64,000 nt of DNA from Scalindua sp964437425. GTDB taxonomy: Bacteria; Planctomycetota; Brocadiia; Brocadiales; Scalinduaceae. The stretch spans positions 124,001 through 188,000 of the forward strand of contig CAYTGO010000001.1 in NCBI GenBank assembly GCA_964437425.1, in the 5' to 3' direction. Positions within the stretch are counted from its first letter, which is position 1; every line of letters starts with the position of its first letter. The translations under genes were made by a program, and so were the position numbers. The notes under the pieces are model-generated. The model searched no databases, was not told where the DNA came from, and saw nothing but the letters and a program-made list of their open reading frames with translations. This document shows positions 1 through 8,441 of the stretch, one piece after another.

Positions 1-1
1 A

Positions 2-139
2 ATAGCCGAGAGAATTGATAAACGTGGGTTTAGTGCTCCTGTAAATGTCTGGTTTGGTTGGGATAAAGATGGTAAATATGATCGTTCATCGTACCGTAAG
101 ATGGCCTTTAATGATTGGAAGAATGTGTTCTTCCATTAG
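2..139 (+). CDS. Asparagine synthase-type amidotransferase, C-terminal end only
   Basis: The window opens inside a reading frame whose last 45 codons are visible, ending at TAG 137-139. The peptide contains RIDKRGFSAPVNVWF, which fits the conserved C-terminal segment of AsnB-type synthetases, where a basic residue, GF, a proline and then W follow the ATP-binding domain. The family transfers ammonia from glutamine to a carboxylate after adenylation; in glycan loci such proteins are thought to amidate sugar acids. Two complete family members lie at 36814 and 52365. The assignment rests on one short motif, so it is probable rather than certain. The start lies outside the window. Confidence 0.6.
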   Translation: MAERIDKRGFSAPVNVWFGWDKDGKYDRSSYRKMAFNDWKNVFFH

Positions 140-151
140 TGAATAACTTTG

Positions 152-1273
152 ATGAAGATAAGAAAAATACTTTTTCAAGATAGATATTACCATATACCAA
201 AACATGCTCCTTACTTGCCAATTAGTTCCGCACAACAGCAAGCAAGGTTTTCTTTTATAAAAGAGGTGGTAGAAGGACGATATAAGTTGGAAACCCTTGA
301 GAAATGCTTATGCGGAAATGATGAAGTTGAAATCCTTGCAACTTATGATCGTTTATTATTTCCACAAACAATTCTGATTTGCCCGAGATGTGGGCTTCTC
401 ATGAATTCGCCAAGATTAGACAAAGAATCATACGGGCGTTACTATAGTTCCGGTCTGCAAAGCACGACACTGGGAGCGTATAACGACTATTTATCAAATA
501 TTCCAAAACTTGCCAAGAGAAATCCTTATCCTGCTAAGATTCTGAACCTTTTTAAAAAGTCTAAAATTGAAACAAATGATAATTGGGATATACTTGATAT
601 TGGGGCTGGGAATGGGGATCTACTTTATAATTTTCAGCAATTGGGATTTGAAAACCTACATGGAATAGAACCAGATAAGTGCGCCTGCCTTGCGGCAGAA
701 AAATACGGGATTAAAGTTGATGAGAACTTCATTGACGGCTTTGTTCCTGTAAAACGCTATGATCTTGTCATTATGGTTAATGCTTTTAATCATCTAAATA
801 GCCCTCTGGATGCATTGAACAAAATACGCAATCAAATTCTCAAACCCGGGGGTTATTTATATATAGGACAGATTGGACCTCTAAATATAATAGAATCGAT
901 ATGGACAAGAACCATATTTAGAGTACTTCAAGTTGCGCATCCATACAATTATTGTATAGCAACACTAAATATGATTGTGAAAAGTGCAGGGTTTGAATGT
1001 TTATCTAGTAATGAAAGCGTTGAGGCACTTTATCAAGTTGGTTTGGAAAATGGGAGTAAAATGGAACCAGATCCAAATGCTTATCTCAATCTATTGAGAA
1101 AGCTTGAATATGATAATGCCCTGAGAAGAAAAATATGGTTTAAGGTTTTAAAACGTACCTATCGTTATTGGTTTCCTGTCTGGTGTCAAATAATTGAATT
1201 TACAAAAATGTCGGGTTTATACTCCATAATTAGGCGACCATGGAGAATGTTCCTAAAGATATTTAAACCATAA
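152..1273 (+). CDS. SAM-dependent methyltransferase with N-terminal zinc-binding motif
   Basis: A class I methyltransferase of about 373 residues. The N-terminal part carries two cysteine pairs, CLC near residue 53 and CPRC near 78-81, like the zinc domain in front of many sugar C-methyltransferases. The SAM-binding glycine motif (LDIGAGNGD) is near residue 150, followed by an acidic GIEPD strand end. The expected substrate is a nucleotide sugar or glycan, but it cannot be told from sequence. A TTG at 149 sits directly before the ATG at 152; I chose the ATG. It starts 12 bases after the upstream amidotransferase stop and ends 7 bases before the cytidylyltransferase, so it is probably cotranscribed. 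The second zinc-motif methyltransferase of the window is at 5774. Confidence 0.8.
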   Translation: MKIRKILFQDRYYHIPKHAPYLPISSAQQQARFSFIKEVVEGRYKLETLEKCLCGNDEVEILATYDRLLFPQTILICPRCGLLMNSPRLDKESYGRYYSSGLQSTTLGAYNDYLSNIPKLAKRNPYPAKILNLFKKSKIETNDNWDILDIGAGNGDLLYNFQQLGFENLHGIEPDKCACLAAEKYGIKVDENFIDGFVPVKRYDLVIMVNAFNHLNSPLDALNKIRNQILKPGGYLYIGQIGPLNIIESIWTRTIFRVLQVAHPYNYCIATLNMIVKSAGFECLSSNESVEALYQVGLENGSKMEPDPNAYLNLLRKLEYDNALRRKIWFKVLKRTYRYWFPVWCQIIEFTKMSGLYSIIRRPWRMFLKIFKP

Positions 1274-1280
1274 AGCAAGT

Positions 1281-2045
1281 ATGCCTATTAGAAAAAAATC
1301 AGGAATAATTGTTCAAGCTAGAATTGGTTCGACAAGACTACCGGGTAAAATGGTTTTGCCGATTGAGAATAAACCAGCCTTAAAACACACTATTGAACGA
1401 TTAAAAAAGACTACAATTGAAAACATTATTATTGCTACAAGTGTTAATGCAGAAGATGATGCCATAGCTGATATTGCAAACTCAGAGAAAATATTACTTT
1501 ATAGAGGTAGTCAGGAAAATGTTCTGGATAGATATTACCAGGCATCAATTGTTTATGACATAGATCAAATAATTAGAATATGTGGGGATGGAGTTATGAT
1601 GGACCCGGGTATTGTTGATGAAATATATAGGTTTTATCGTGAAAATAATTTCGATTACGTAAGTAACAACAAACCTCCATCCTTCCCAACAGGGTACGAA
1701 GTAGAAGTTTTTTCGTCATCTGCATTAAAAGAAGCATGGAAAGATGCTGATAAGCCTCAGCATCTGGAGCATGTTACACCTTATATCTGGATGAATGAAA
1801 ATAAGTTTAAAATAGGGAATTATATGTTTAAAGAGGATGTGTCAAGGTATCAATGCGCCTTGAATAATGAGTCTGATTATAAATTCATAAAAGCGGTTTT
1901 CAGTGAATTATATTCACTAAATAGTTTTTTCACTCTTGATGATGTGATTGATTTATTAAAAAGAAAACCTCAGATTGCTAAAATAAATCAAAACTCCGTA
2001 GAGGAGTTTGAGCAAATGATGGCTGAAATAAAGGGTGGAAAATGA
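1281..2045 (+). CDS. SpsF-type cytidylyltransferase
   Basis: 254 residues, the usual length for the SpsF/NeuA-like nucleotidyltransferase family (COG1861). The signature IIVQARIGSTRLPGK lies at about residues 9-23; it is the nucleotide-binding segment that links CTP to an acidic sugar. An RICGDG segment near residue 100 fits the metal-binding region. The family makes CMP-activated sugars, including nonulosonic acids, and here probably supplies an activated sugar for the acetamidino-modification genes just downstream. The stop overlaps the next start (ATGA at 2042-2045), which implies translational coupling. The exact substrate is unknown; no NeuB-type synthase is visible in the window. Confidence 0.82.
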   Translation: MPIRKKSGIIVQARIGSTRLPGKMVLPIENKPALKHTIERLKKTTIENIIIATSVNAEDDAIADIANSEKILLYRGSQENVLDRYYQASIVYDIDQIIRICGDGVMMDPGIVDEIYRFYRENNFDYVSNNKPPSFPTGYEVEVFSSSALKEAWKDADKPQHLEHVTPYIWMNENKFKIGNYMFKEDVSRYQCALNNESDYKFIKAVFSELYSLNSFFTLDDVIDLLKRKPQIAKINQNSVEEFEQMMAEIKGGK

Positions 2046-2998
2046 AAAAGTATTTTGTTGAAGGCTCTCTTTCCTTTATGAAGCCTGAAATAATTTTCAG
2101 GGATAAGATTGATTTTCCAATCTTCTTAAATATTGAACCAACAAACGACTGCAATCTCTCCTGCACAATGTGCCCAAGAACTCTATCTGATAAAAAGGTT
2201 GGGTATATGGATTTTAATTTATTCAAAAAAATTATAGATGAGTGTGCAGAGCACAAAAAAGTATTAGTACTTAATTTGTTAAAAGACGGAGAACCGTTAC
2301 TACATCCTGAACTATCTCAAATGGTTAAATATGTCAGAGAAAAGAACGCAGCCGAGATTGTTCATTTCAATACTAATGCGACCCTGTTAACTCCGGAGAA
2401 GTCCGAAACATTGATTGACTGCGAGGTTGACGATATTACATTGAGCATAGATGCCTATTATCAGGAAACATTTAAAAAAATAAAGGGCGGTGGTAGTCTG
2501 AAAAAAATAGTTTCCAACGTAAAGTACCTCAAAGAATTAAGGGATAAGAGGAAGAAAAAAAAACCGTTTCTAAGAGCAAAGTTTATTGAAATGCCTGAAA
2601 CTAAGGATGAGATTGAAAAATGTATCGAGTTTTGGAAAGACAGGGTGGATGAGGTACAGATTCAAAAAGTTCATAACTATGGAGGCGGAGTGTCCTATGG
2701 CTCTGTAAATCAGAATAATAGATATCCCTGTTCTTTCTTATGGCAGGCATTAGCTATTAATTGGGATGGCACGGTAAATTTATGTTGTGCTGATTATACT
2801 CAATCAGATATTTTGGGGGATGTTACAAAGGAATCTATTTATGATATTTTCAATGGTGAAAAATTAAGTTACTACAGAAAGGCAATGCTGGAGAGTAGAT
2901 ATGAAGAGATCGTGAGCTGTAAAAATTGTAATATCTGGAGAGTTGGAGCAGATATTACTGAATACCTGGGAAATAATAGAAAAAAAATATCGGTTTAA
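2042..2998 (+). CDS. Radical SAM/SPASM domain protein
   Basis: 318 residues. The 4Fe-4S/SAM motif CxxxCxxC is at C37, C41 and C44 (CNLSCTMC), preceded by the typical IEPTNDC strand. The C-terminal third has SPASM-like cysteines (LCCADY and CKNC near the end) expected to hold an auxiliary iron-sulfur cluster. A GEPL motif (DGEPLLHPEL) follows in the barrel. SPASM enzymes modify peptides or small molecules, and in sugar loci some act as dehydrogenases or epimerases. The substrate here is not predictable. It overlaps the cytidylyltransferase by four bases, so the two are coupled. It is the first of four SPASM-type enzymes in the window. Confidence 0.85.
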   Translation: MKKYFVEGSLSFMKPEIIFRDKIDFPIFLNIEPTNDCNLSCTMCPRTLSDKKVGYMDFNLFKKIIDECAEHKKVLVLNLLKDGEPLLHPELSQMVKYVREKNAAEIVHFNTNATLLTPEKSETLIDCEVDDITLSIDAYYQETFKKIKGGGSLKKIVSNVKYLKELRDKRKKKKPFLRAKFIEMPETKDEIEKCIEFWKDRVDEVQIQKVHNYGGGVSYGSVNQNNRYPCSFLWQALAINWDGTVNLCCADYTQSDILGDVTKESIYDIFNGEKLSYYRKAMLESRYEEIVSCKNCNIWRVGADITEYLGNNRKKISV

Positions 2999-3071
2999 TT
3001 CAGTAAATAACAAGAATGTTTGAGATTAATTTTGTACCGAAAAGAGCAGTAGCCAGGTAGTTATTAATTAA

Positions 3072-3683
3072 ATGATAACAATTGTAGATTATGGAATGGG
3101 TAATATTCAATCTGTTGTCAATGCGTTTGAGACAATTGGATGCCAGATTACCAGGGCAGATAACCCGGAAAAACTTAAAGGGGCTAAAAAAATTGTGTTA
3201 CCCGGGGTGGGTGCTTTCGGAGAAGGAATAGGCGTTTTGAGAAAAGGAGGATTTGAAAAGGTTCTTAATGATTTAGTCATTGGAGACAAAATCCCCTTTT
3301 TGGGTATATGCCTGGGGATGCAGCTTTTGGCCTCAACAGGGCAGGAGCATGGTTCCTATAAAGGGTTGAATTGGATTCCCGGGAAAGTAATAAGATTCGA
3401 TTTTTCAGCTAAGAGCTTTTATATCCCTCATGTAGGCTGGAATGATATTGAGATAAAAGAAGAGAGCACGTTATTCCCTTCAAAGGATTATTCTCCTGAT
3501 TTTTACTTTGTCCATAGTTACCATTTTGTTTCAGAATCTGATGAATTTGCTACTTCATGGTGTAATTACGGTATCCGGTTTGCTTCAAGTGTTCAAAAAG
3601 ACAATATTTTTGGTATTCAGTTTCATCCGGAAAAAAGTCATAAAGAAGGATTGGATCTGTTGCAAAGATTTGTTGATTTATAA
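3072..3683 (+). CDS. hisH: HisH-type glutamine amidotransferase subunit
   Basis: 203 residues, normal for HisH, a class I glutaminase that supplies ammonia to HisF. The catalytic nucleophile is C80 in GICLGMQLL, and the partner His and Glu lie in FHPEKSH near residue 185. PHVGWN and the N-terminal VDYGMGN are also typical. In histidine synthesis it would work in imidazole glycerol phosphate synthase. Here no other his gene is present, while HisF2 and a WbpG/PseA-type amidotransferase follow directly, so the role is very probably ammonia supply for converting an N-acetyl sugar to an acetamidino sugar, as in Pseudomonas aeruginosa LPS. The start ATG at 3072 matches the family N-terminus. Confidence 0.92.
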   Translation: MITIVDYGMGNIQSVVNAFETIGCQITRADNPEKLKGAKKIVLPGVGAFGEGIGVLRKGGFEKVLNDLVIGDKIPFLGICLGMQLLASTGQEHGSYKGLNWIPGKVIRFDFSAKSFYIPHVGWNDIEIKEESTLFPSKDYSPDFYFVHSYHFVSESDEFATSWCNYGIRFASSVQKDNIFGIQFHPEKSHKEGLDLLQRFVDL

Positions 3684-3701
3684 ATGCTTGCAGAAATACT
3701 T

Positions 3702-3728
3702 ACTAGATTAGTATTTTCTAGTTTTTTT
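3702..3728 (+). terminator. Weak hairpin plus T-run between hisH and hisF
   Basis: ACTAGA at 3702-3707 is the exact inverted complement of TCTAGT at 3717-3722 (9-base loop), and seven T residues follow at 3722-3728. The stem has only six mostly A/T pairs, so it may attenuate rather than terminate. HisH and HisF need similar amounts, which argues against full termination. Confidence 0.3.
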
Positions 3729-3751
3729 AATCATTTTCAAATAGTAGACAC

Positions 3752-4546
3752 TTGCTAAAAACAAGACTCATACCCTGTTTATTAATTAAGAATGGATTAA
3801 TTGTTCGTAGTGAACTGTTTAAATATCATCAAATAATTGGAGATCCTATTACCCAGTTATCGAGGTTTAATCAGTGGGCCGTTGATGAGTTGATCTATCT
3901 GGATATCAGCAAAGATGACTTTTACGATGTTAGACGGAGTGACGCCAAAATTGCAACAGAGGGAAGAAAAAATATTCTCGATATTCTAGAGGTAGTATCG
4001 AAAAATTGTTTTATGCCTCTCACATTTGGAGGAAGAATTAAGACTTTAGGTGACATTCAAGATAGAATTTCCAGAGGTGCGGATAAAGTAACAATTAATA
4101 CAATCGCATTAGAAAATCCCTCTTTTATAGCAGAGTGTTCTCAAAAATTTGGAAGCCAGTGTATTGTCGTCTCTATCGATGTTAGAAAACATGAAAATGG
4201 GACCTGTGAAGTGTTTTCAAAATGGGGCCAGGAACCCACAGGGAGAGACGTCGTAGAATGGGCAAGAGAGGTTGAAAAACTAGGGGCAGGTGAGATATTC
4301 CTTAACTCGATAGACCGGGATGGTACGGCTAAGGGATATGACATTGAATTGATAAAATCAGTTGTCAATGCAGTGAAAATTCCGGTTATTGCATGTGGCG
4401 GTGTTGGAAGATTTCAACATTTTGTAGATGGAATTGTTGAGGGGAAATCATCTGCAGTCTCTGCCGCTAATATATTCCATTTCACGGAGCTTAGCTACAA
4501 GAATGCTAAAAAGCACATGAAGATAGAAGGAATTAATGTACGTTAA
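3752..4546 (+). CDS. hisF: HisF2/AglZ-type acetamidino-modification cyclase subunit
   Basis: 264-residue TIM-barrel protein of the HisF family. It starts at TTG 3752, because the sequence MLKTRLIPCL then matches the family N-terminus exactly and no ATG is available. The catalytic Asp11 of true HisF is replaced: the segment reads IPCLLIKNG instead of IPCLDVKDG. The second key Asp is kept in VVSIDVRK (about residue 143), as are the phosphate-binding loops (GGVGRF) and SIDRDGTAKGYD. Loss of Asp11 fits the LPS-associated HisF2 group, which only channels ammonia from HisH to a PP-loop sugar amidotransferase. It sits 68 bases after hisH and 22 bases before that amidotransferase. Confidence 0.88.
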   Translation: MLKTRLIPCLLIKNGLIVRSELFKYHQIIGDPITQLSRFNQWAVDELIYLDISKDDFYDVRRSDAKIATEGRKNILDILEVVSKNCFMPLTFGGRIKTLGDIQDRISRGADKVTINTIALENPSFIAECSQKFGSQCIVVSIDVRKHENGTCEVFSKWGQEPTGRDVVEWAREVEKLGAGEIFLNSIDRDGTAKGYDIELIKSVVNAVKIPVIACGGVGRFQHFVDGIVEGKSSAVSAANIFHFTELSYKNAKKHMKIEGINVR

Positions 4547-4568
4547 TATAAAAAGAGGGTAACTGTTG

Positions 4569-5726
4569 ATGACTATCATAAATAACGAATATGAAATAAG
4601 ACCACCAAAAATGACCTATTGCAGCAAGTGTGTTTATCCGAATATTGCGGTTTGGGTTACTATGGAGGATGACGCCTGTAGTGGCTGCCGTGTTGCAGAA
4701 CAAAAGGTTGATATAGATTGGAATGAACGAGAAGCGATGTTAAGAGAAATATTTGAAGAGTATCGTTCAAAAGATGACAGCAATTACGATTGTGTTATCC
4801 CTGTTAGTGGGGGTAAAGACAGCTACTTTCAGGTTTATACAGTTAAAGAGAGATTAGGAATGAATCCTTTGCTTGTGACATATAATGCCAACAATTATAT
4901 GTCTGAGGGTACAAGGAATCTTACTCGGATGAGAGAAATATTCGGTTGTGATCATATCTTTTTTACACCTAGTATTCATGCTCTTATCAAAATGAACCGT
5001 GCCGGGTTTAAGATACAGGGTGATATGAACTGGCATGCTCATTGTGGAATTGTAACTTCTCCTGTTCAAGCCGCAGTACGATATAAAATTCCATTAATCA
5101 TCTGGGGGGAGCATGGGCCCACTCATATTGGTGGTCAGCATTCTATGCATGACTTTGTAGAAATGAGTAGCAGGATAAGGAAGGAACATTTCTTAAGAGG
5201 ATATGATTGGTATGATTTCCTGGGTGGGGAAGAAGGTTTAACCAAAAAAGACTTATTGTGGGCAAGATATCCCAGTGACGAAGAACTGGACGCTATTGGA
5301 GTGAGACAGATATATCTTGGTAATTATGTACACTGGGATGAACATATTCATGCGCAAAAAATGATCAAAGAATATGGGTTTGAGCAAGCAGAGCAACCAT
5401 TTGAGAGAACATATCGCCGGGCTTCCAATCTTGACGATATGCATGAAAACGGAATTCATGATTATATGAAATTTATAAAATTTGGATATGGTCGTGCCAC
5501 TGACCATGTTAGTAAGGATATCCGGGCGGGCCATATGTCCCGAGAGGAAGGAATTGAAATTGTGCGCAGGTGTGATCATGTAAAACCTTGTGACTTACAA
5601 CGCTGGTTAAAGTATGTAAACATGACTGAGGATGAATATGATCAAATTGCCGATACCTTTAGAGATCCAAGGGTCTGGTGGAAGGAAAACGGACAATGGA
5701 CTAAAGATAACATATGGGACGAGTAA
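4569..5726 (+). CDS. N-acetyl sugar amidotransferase (WbpG/PseA/WbuX family)
   Basis: 385 residues. The N-terminus has cysteine pairs (YCSKC and CSGC, about residues 18-40), then the PP-loop ATP-pyrophosphatase motif SGGKDS at about 80-85. The enzyme activates the acetamido oxygen of a sugar with ATP and inserts ammonia made by HisH and passed through HisF2, giving an acetamidino group. The hisH-hisF-wbpG order is the known genetic unit for this. Start choice: TTG 4566 abuts ATG 4569, and a GAGGGT ribosome site at 4555-4560 fits the ATG. The target could be a diaminouronate or a nonulosonate such as pseudaminic or legionaminic acid; the context does not decide. Confidence 0.9.
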   Translation: MTIINNEYEIRPPKMTYCSKCVYPNIAVWVTMEDDACSGCRVAEQKVDIDWNEREAMLREIFEEYRSKDDSNYDCVIPVSGGKDSYFQVYTVKERLGMNPLLVTYNANNYMSEGTRNLTRMREIFGCDHIFFTPSIHALIKMNRAGFKIQGDMNWHAHCGIVTSPVQAAVRYKIPLIIWGEHGPTHIGGQHSMHDFVEMSSRIRKEHFLRGYDWYDFLGGEEGLTKKDLLWARYPSDEELDAIGVRQIYLGNYVHWDEHIHAQKMIKEYGFEQAEQPFERTYRRASNLDDMHENGIHDYMKFIKFGYGRATDHVSKDIRAGHMSREEGIEIVRRCDHVKPCDLQRWLKYVNMTEDEYDQIADTFRDPRVWWKENGQWTKDNIWDE

Positions 5727-5773
5727 CTATGCATTAAGGAAATAATTCTTAGTTATTGAAAGGAATTAAACAG

Positions 5774-6781
5774 ATGAAAGAGAATGATATAAGACCCTCT
5801 AACCTTATGGAAGAACACCATAAGTACTACCTTGAGGACATGGCTAATCTGCAGAAGCGCAGTAGTGAGTTTGTATCAGTAAGCTGCCCGGCTTGTGATT
5901 CAAATGAATATAAAAAAGAGTTTGAAAAGTATGGATTTAATTACGATAGATGCAAAAAATGTGAAACTATATTTGTTAATCCAAGGGCAACTGTGGAAAT
6001 ACTTAATGACCATTATAACACAGCTGTCTATTATCAATATTGGGCAAAATATGTGTTTCCCGCTTCAGAAGAGGTCCGGCGTAAAATGCTGTTTGCACCA
6101 AGAGTTGATCGGGTTATTGAGTTGCTTGAAAAGAGTGGTAAACCTATGGATCTGTTGGTTGAGGTTGGGGCTGGGTTTGGCATCTTTTGTCAGGAACTTA
6201 AATCAAGAAATAAATTCAAAAAAATAATCGCTATCGAGCCGATACCTGATCTGGCGGAAAAATGCAGGAGTCGCGGGCTTGAAGTTATAGACACCGGTAT
6301 AGAAGAGGTTTCGTTGGGAGATGAATGTGCTGATGTCGTCGCAAGTTTTGAGGTTATAGAACATCTCTTTTCTCCCATGGATTTCTTAATCAAGTGTTCA
6401 AGGATAATAAAAAAAGGAGGGCTTCTTGTGCTCTCATGTCCAAATGGAAACGGTTTTGATTTGTCTCTTTTAGGGGAAAAAAGCTCATCACTTGATGGTG
6501 AACATTTTAATTATTTTAACACATCGTCAATTGGGATATTATTAACTCGTTGCGGGTTTGATGTCCTAGAGACAATAACACCCGGTAAGCTTGACGCAGA
6601 AATAGCCAGAAAAACTATATTAAACAAGGAATATGATATTTCCGGACAACCTTTTTTGAAAGAGGTTTTAATTGATCGTTGGGAAGAGCTTGGTGAGTCT
6701 TTTCAGCAATATTTAGCAGATAATAAGCTGTCATCTCATATGTGGATTGTGGCCGAAAAAAGAGGGGTTAAAGCACTTTGA
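5774..6781 (+). CDS. SAM-dependent methyltransferase with N-terminal zinc ribbon
   Basis: 335 residues from the ATG at 5774, which is served by AAAGGA at 5758-5763; an upstream in-frame TTG at 5756 would add six residues but overlaps this ribosome site. Cysteines CPAC and CKKC (near residues 38-65) form a likely zinc ribbon. The SAM motif is LVEVGAGFGIF, then a GxIEP-type acidic residue (IAIEPIPD) and the post-motif FEVIEHLFSP typical of Methyltransf_23 enzymes. It probably methylates a sugar or glycan end. It is similar in layout to the methyltransferase at 152. The downstream gene has a strong ribosome site starting two bases after this stop. Confidence 0.82.
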   Translation: MKENDIRPSNLMEEHHKYYLEDMANLQKRSSEFVSVSCPACDSNEYKKEFEKYGFNYDRCKKCETIFVNPRATVEILNDHYNTAVYYQYWAKYVFPASEEVRRKMLFAPRVDRVIELLEKSGKPMDLLVEVGAGFGIFCQELKSRNKFKKIIAIEPIPDLAEKCRSRGLEVIDTGIEEVSLGDECADVVASFEVIEHLFSPMDFLIKCSRIIKKGGLLVLSCPNGNGFDLSLLGEKSSSLDGEHFNYFNTSSIGILLTRCGFDVLETITPGKLDAEIARKTILNKEYDISGQPFLKEVLIDRWEELGESFQQYLADNKLSSHMWIVAEKRGVKAL

Positions 6782-6782
6782 C

Positions 6783-6789
6783 AGGAGGG
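6783..6789 (+). promoter_or_regulatory. Strong Shine-Dalgarno site setting the start at 6798
   Basis: AGGAGGG lies 8 bases before ATG 6798. It falls just after the upstream TGA and decides against the longer frame that would begin inside the preceding gene at 6747. Confidence 0.75.
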
Positions 6790-6797
6790 TGTTTTGT

Positions 6798-8366
6798 ATG
6801 AGGATTGTTTTCAGATTAGACGGGCCAAAAGCTTATCCAATAGATGCCATTGCACAGAGAATGGTTGAATTTGACCCTACTATAGTACCTTTTGCACATT
6901 TAGTATATATTACAGGAACTGAAACTGAGAGTTATGTCAAAAATGGAAGTAAAGTAAATTACAGAGACTCTATTAGTACTTTAGATATTTTTGAGAGATA
7001 CAAAACAGATAAATTAGATATGGATTTTTTAAAAGAAGCTGAAAAGAAATATGCTAAGCCAAATTTCTGGAATATTGTTTATCATGAAAGGTTATTCAAC
7101 CCATATATTCACTGGAATCCAGGTACCCATATCTACACTGAGTCTGAGCTTTTGCGATGGCTGCAAGCAACTATAAAACATGTTGAACATGTGATAAGCA
7201 GTATCAAACCTGATGTTTACATCGATTGCTTTACAATGCTCATGCTGAGAACAATAACTCGTCTTGTCTGCAAGTACCATGGTGTCAAGTGGTTAGCACC
7301 GGTGAATACAAGATTTAAAGATACCGCTTGCATCGCTGACAACGCTATTGATTATCGGCCGGCACTTGAACAGAATTATCACAAGATGATTGAAGATGAA
7401 TCTACAGATTTGTCTACTGGTTATATGGAAATTAAGCAGTTTAGAGAAAAAAATAAGACAGCTTACAATCTGGTTAATGTAGATCTCACATGGACTAAAA
7501 CTGTTCCCATAGGATATGATCTTAAAAAATTCTTTAGATTAAAATGGTTAAGACACTTATTTCTAGAAGTTCATTATCAATTAAATAAAAAAGATTGGAA
7601 GGTGAACTACAGAAAGGGCCGTCCTCTTGATTTCTTGACGTATAAATTAAAGTATCAATACAACAAGGTCATGGTAAGATTATCCGGAATTCCTGAAACA
7701 GATTACAACAAAGAAACACCTTATTTTCTATTTACACTTTGTACCATACCTGAAGAGGCAACGGAGGTGCGTGGCCCATTCTTTAGCGATGAAATATTTA
7801 TAGTCAAAACTATTGTGAAAAGTTTACCGGTAGATTGTCAGCTTTATGTAAAAGAACATAGTACAATGTACTATAAAAGATCTTTTCGATTCTATAAAGA
7901 ATTGGCTAGAATACCAAAGGTTAAGGTTCTTTCTCCATATTGCAATATTGTTGATCTTATAAAGAACAGTCAAGGGGTAATCACGATTGGTGGAACAATT
8001 GGTTTTGAGGCTGTTATTTATGGGAAGCCGTTAATAGTTTTTGGACATGCACTCTATAATTTCCTCGATTTTGTTTATAAAATAAAAGATCTCACAGAGT
8101 TGCCCTATATAATGCAAAAGGCTCGTTCATATCAGGCTGACGAACGCAAAATTGCAGCTTTTTTCCAATCAATTGTTGAAACAAGCTTTTCCTTTCCATT
8201 TACACTATTCGAAAATGTCGGGATAGGTAGAAAGCCGGGAATAGAACAGTTTCTTGTTGGTGATGAAGGGAAACATATAAAGCGGGTTGCAAAGGAATTC
8301 ATTAAATATCTTCGTCAGAATAGATCTGTCAAAGTGCCTGATGAAGTTTCTAAAGAACATCTATAG
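6798..8366 (+). CDS. KpsC/KpsS-like capsule polysaccharide transferase
   Basis: 522 residues starting MRIVFRLDGP. I recognise no close family over the first 300 residues. The C-terminal part has the layout of capsule-synthesis GT-B transferases (KpsC/KpsS, CDP-glycerophosphotransferase-like): a paired lysine/histidine strand (LYVKEHSTMY), then VKVLSPYCNIVDLI and ITIGGTIGFEAVIYGKPLI, which is the donor-site glycine and glutamate segment. No signal peptide or membrane segment is evident, so a cytosolic or membrane-associated transferase is expected. The donor could be CMP-Kdo, a CMP-sugar or a nucleotide-alditol; the SpsF-like cytidylyltransferase upstream makes a CMP-sugar reasonable. This is inference from a C-terminal pattern only. 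Confidence 0.6.
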   Translation: MRIVFRLDGPKAYPIDAIAQRMVEFDPTIVPFAHLVYITGTETESYVKNGSKVNYRDSISTLDIFERYKTDKLDMDFLKEAEKKYAKPNFWNIVYHERLFNPYIHWNPGTHIYTESELLRWLQATIKHVEHVISSIKPDVYIDCFTMLMLRTITRLVCKYHGVKWLAPVNTRFKDTACIADNAIDYRPALEQNYHKMIEDESTDLSTGYMEIKQFREKNKTAYNLVNVDLTWTKTVPIGYDLKKFFRLKWLRHLFLEVHYQLNKKDWKVNYRKGRPLDFLTYKLKYQYNKVMVRLSGIPETDYNKETPYFLFTLCTIPEEATEVRGPFFSDEIFIVKTIVKSLPVDCQLYVKEHSTMYYKRSFRFYKELARIPKVKVLSPYCNIVDLIKNSQGVITIGGTIGFEAVIYGKPLIVFGHALYNFLDFVYKIKDLTELPYIMQKARSYQADERKIAAFFQSIVETSFSFPFTLFENVGIGRKPGIEQFLVGDEGKHIKRVAKEFIKYLRQNRSVKVPDEVSKEHL

Positions 8367-8399
8367 AGTATCACTCTCTTCTGTTATTTCACTTTATCA

Positions 8400-8415
8400 G
8401 AATACCAAAGTATTC
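8400..8415. repeat. Short perfect inverted repeat
   Basis: GAATAC at 8400-8405 and GTATTC at 8410-8415 form a 6-bp stem with a 4-base loop in the 75-base gap. No T-run follows, so it is not a typical terminator; it could be chance. Confidence 0.25.
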
Positions 8416-8441
8416 GTAATCATCAAACCGTACAACTTTAA

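Noticed and set aside
3072..4546. HisH and HisF as histidine biosynthesis genes
   Set aside because: No other his gene is present, HisF lacks Asp11, and the WbpG/PseA-type amidotransferase follows.
6747..6797. Upstream extension of the KpsC-like gene
   Set aside because: Would begin inside the methyltransferase gene; AGGAGGG at 6783-6789 points to ATG 6798.
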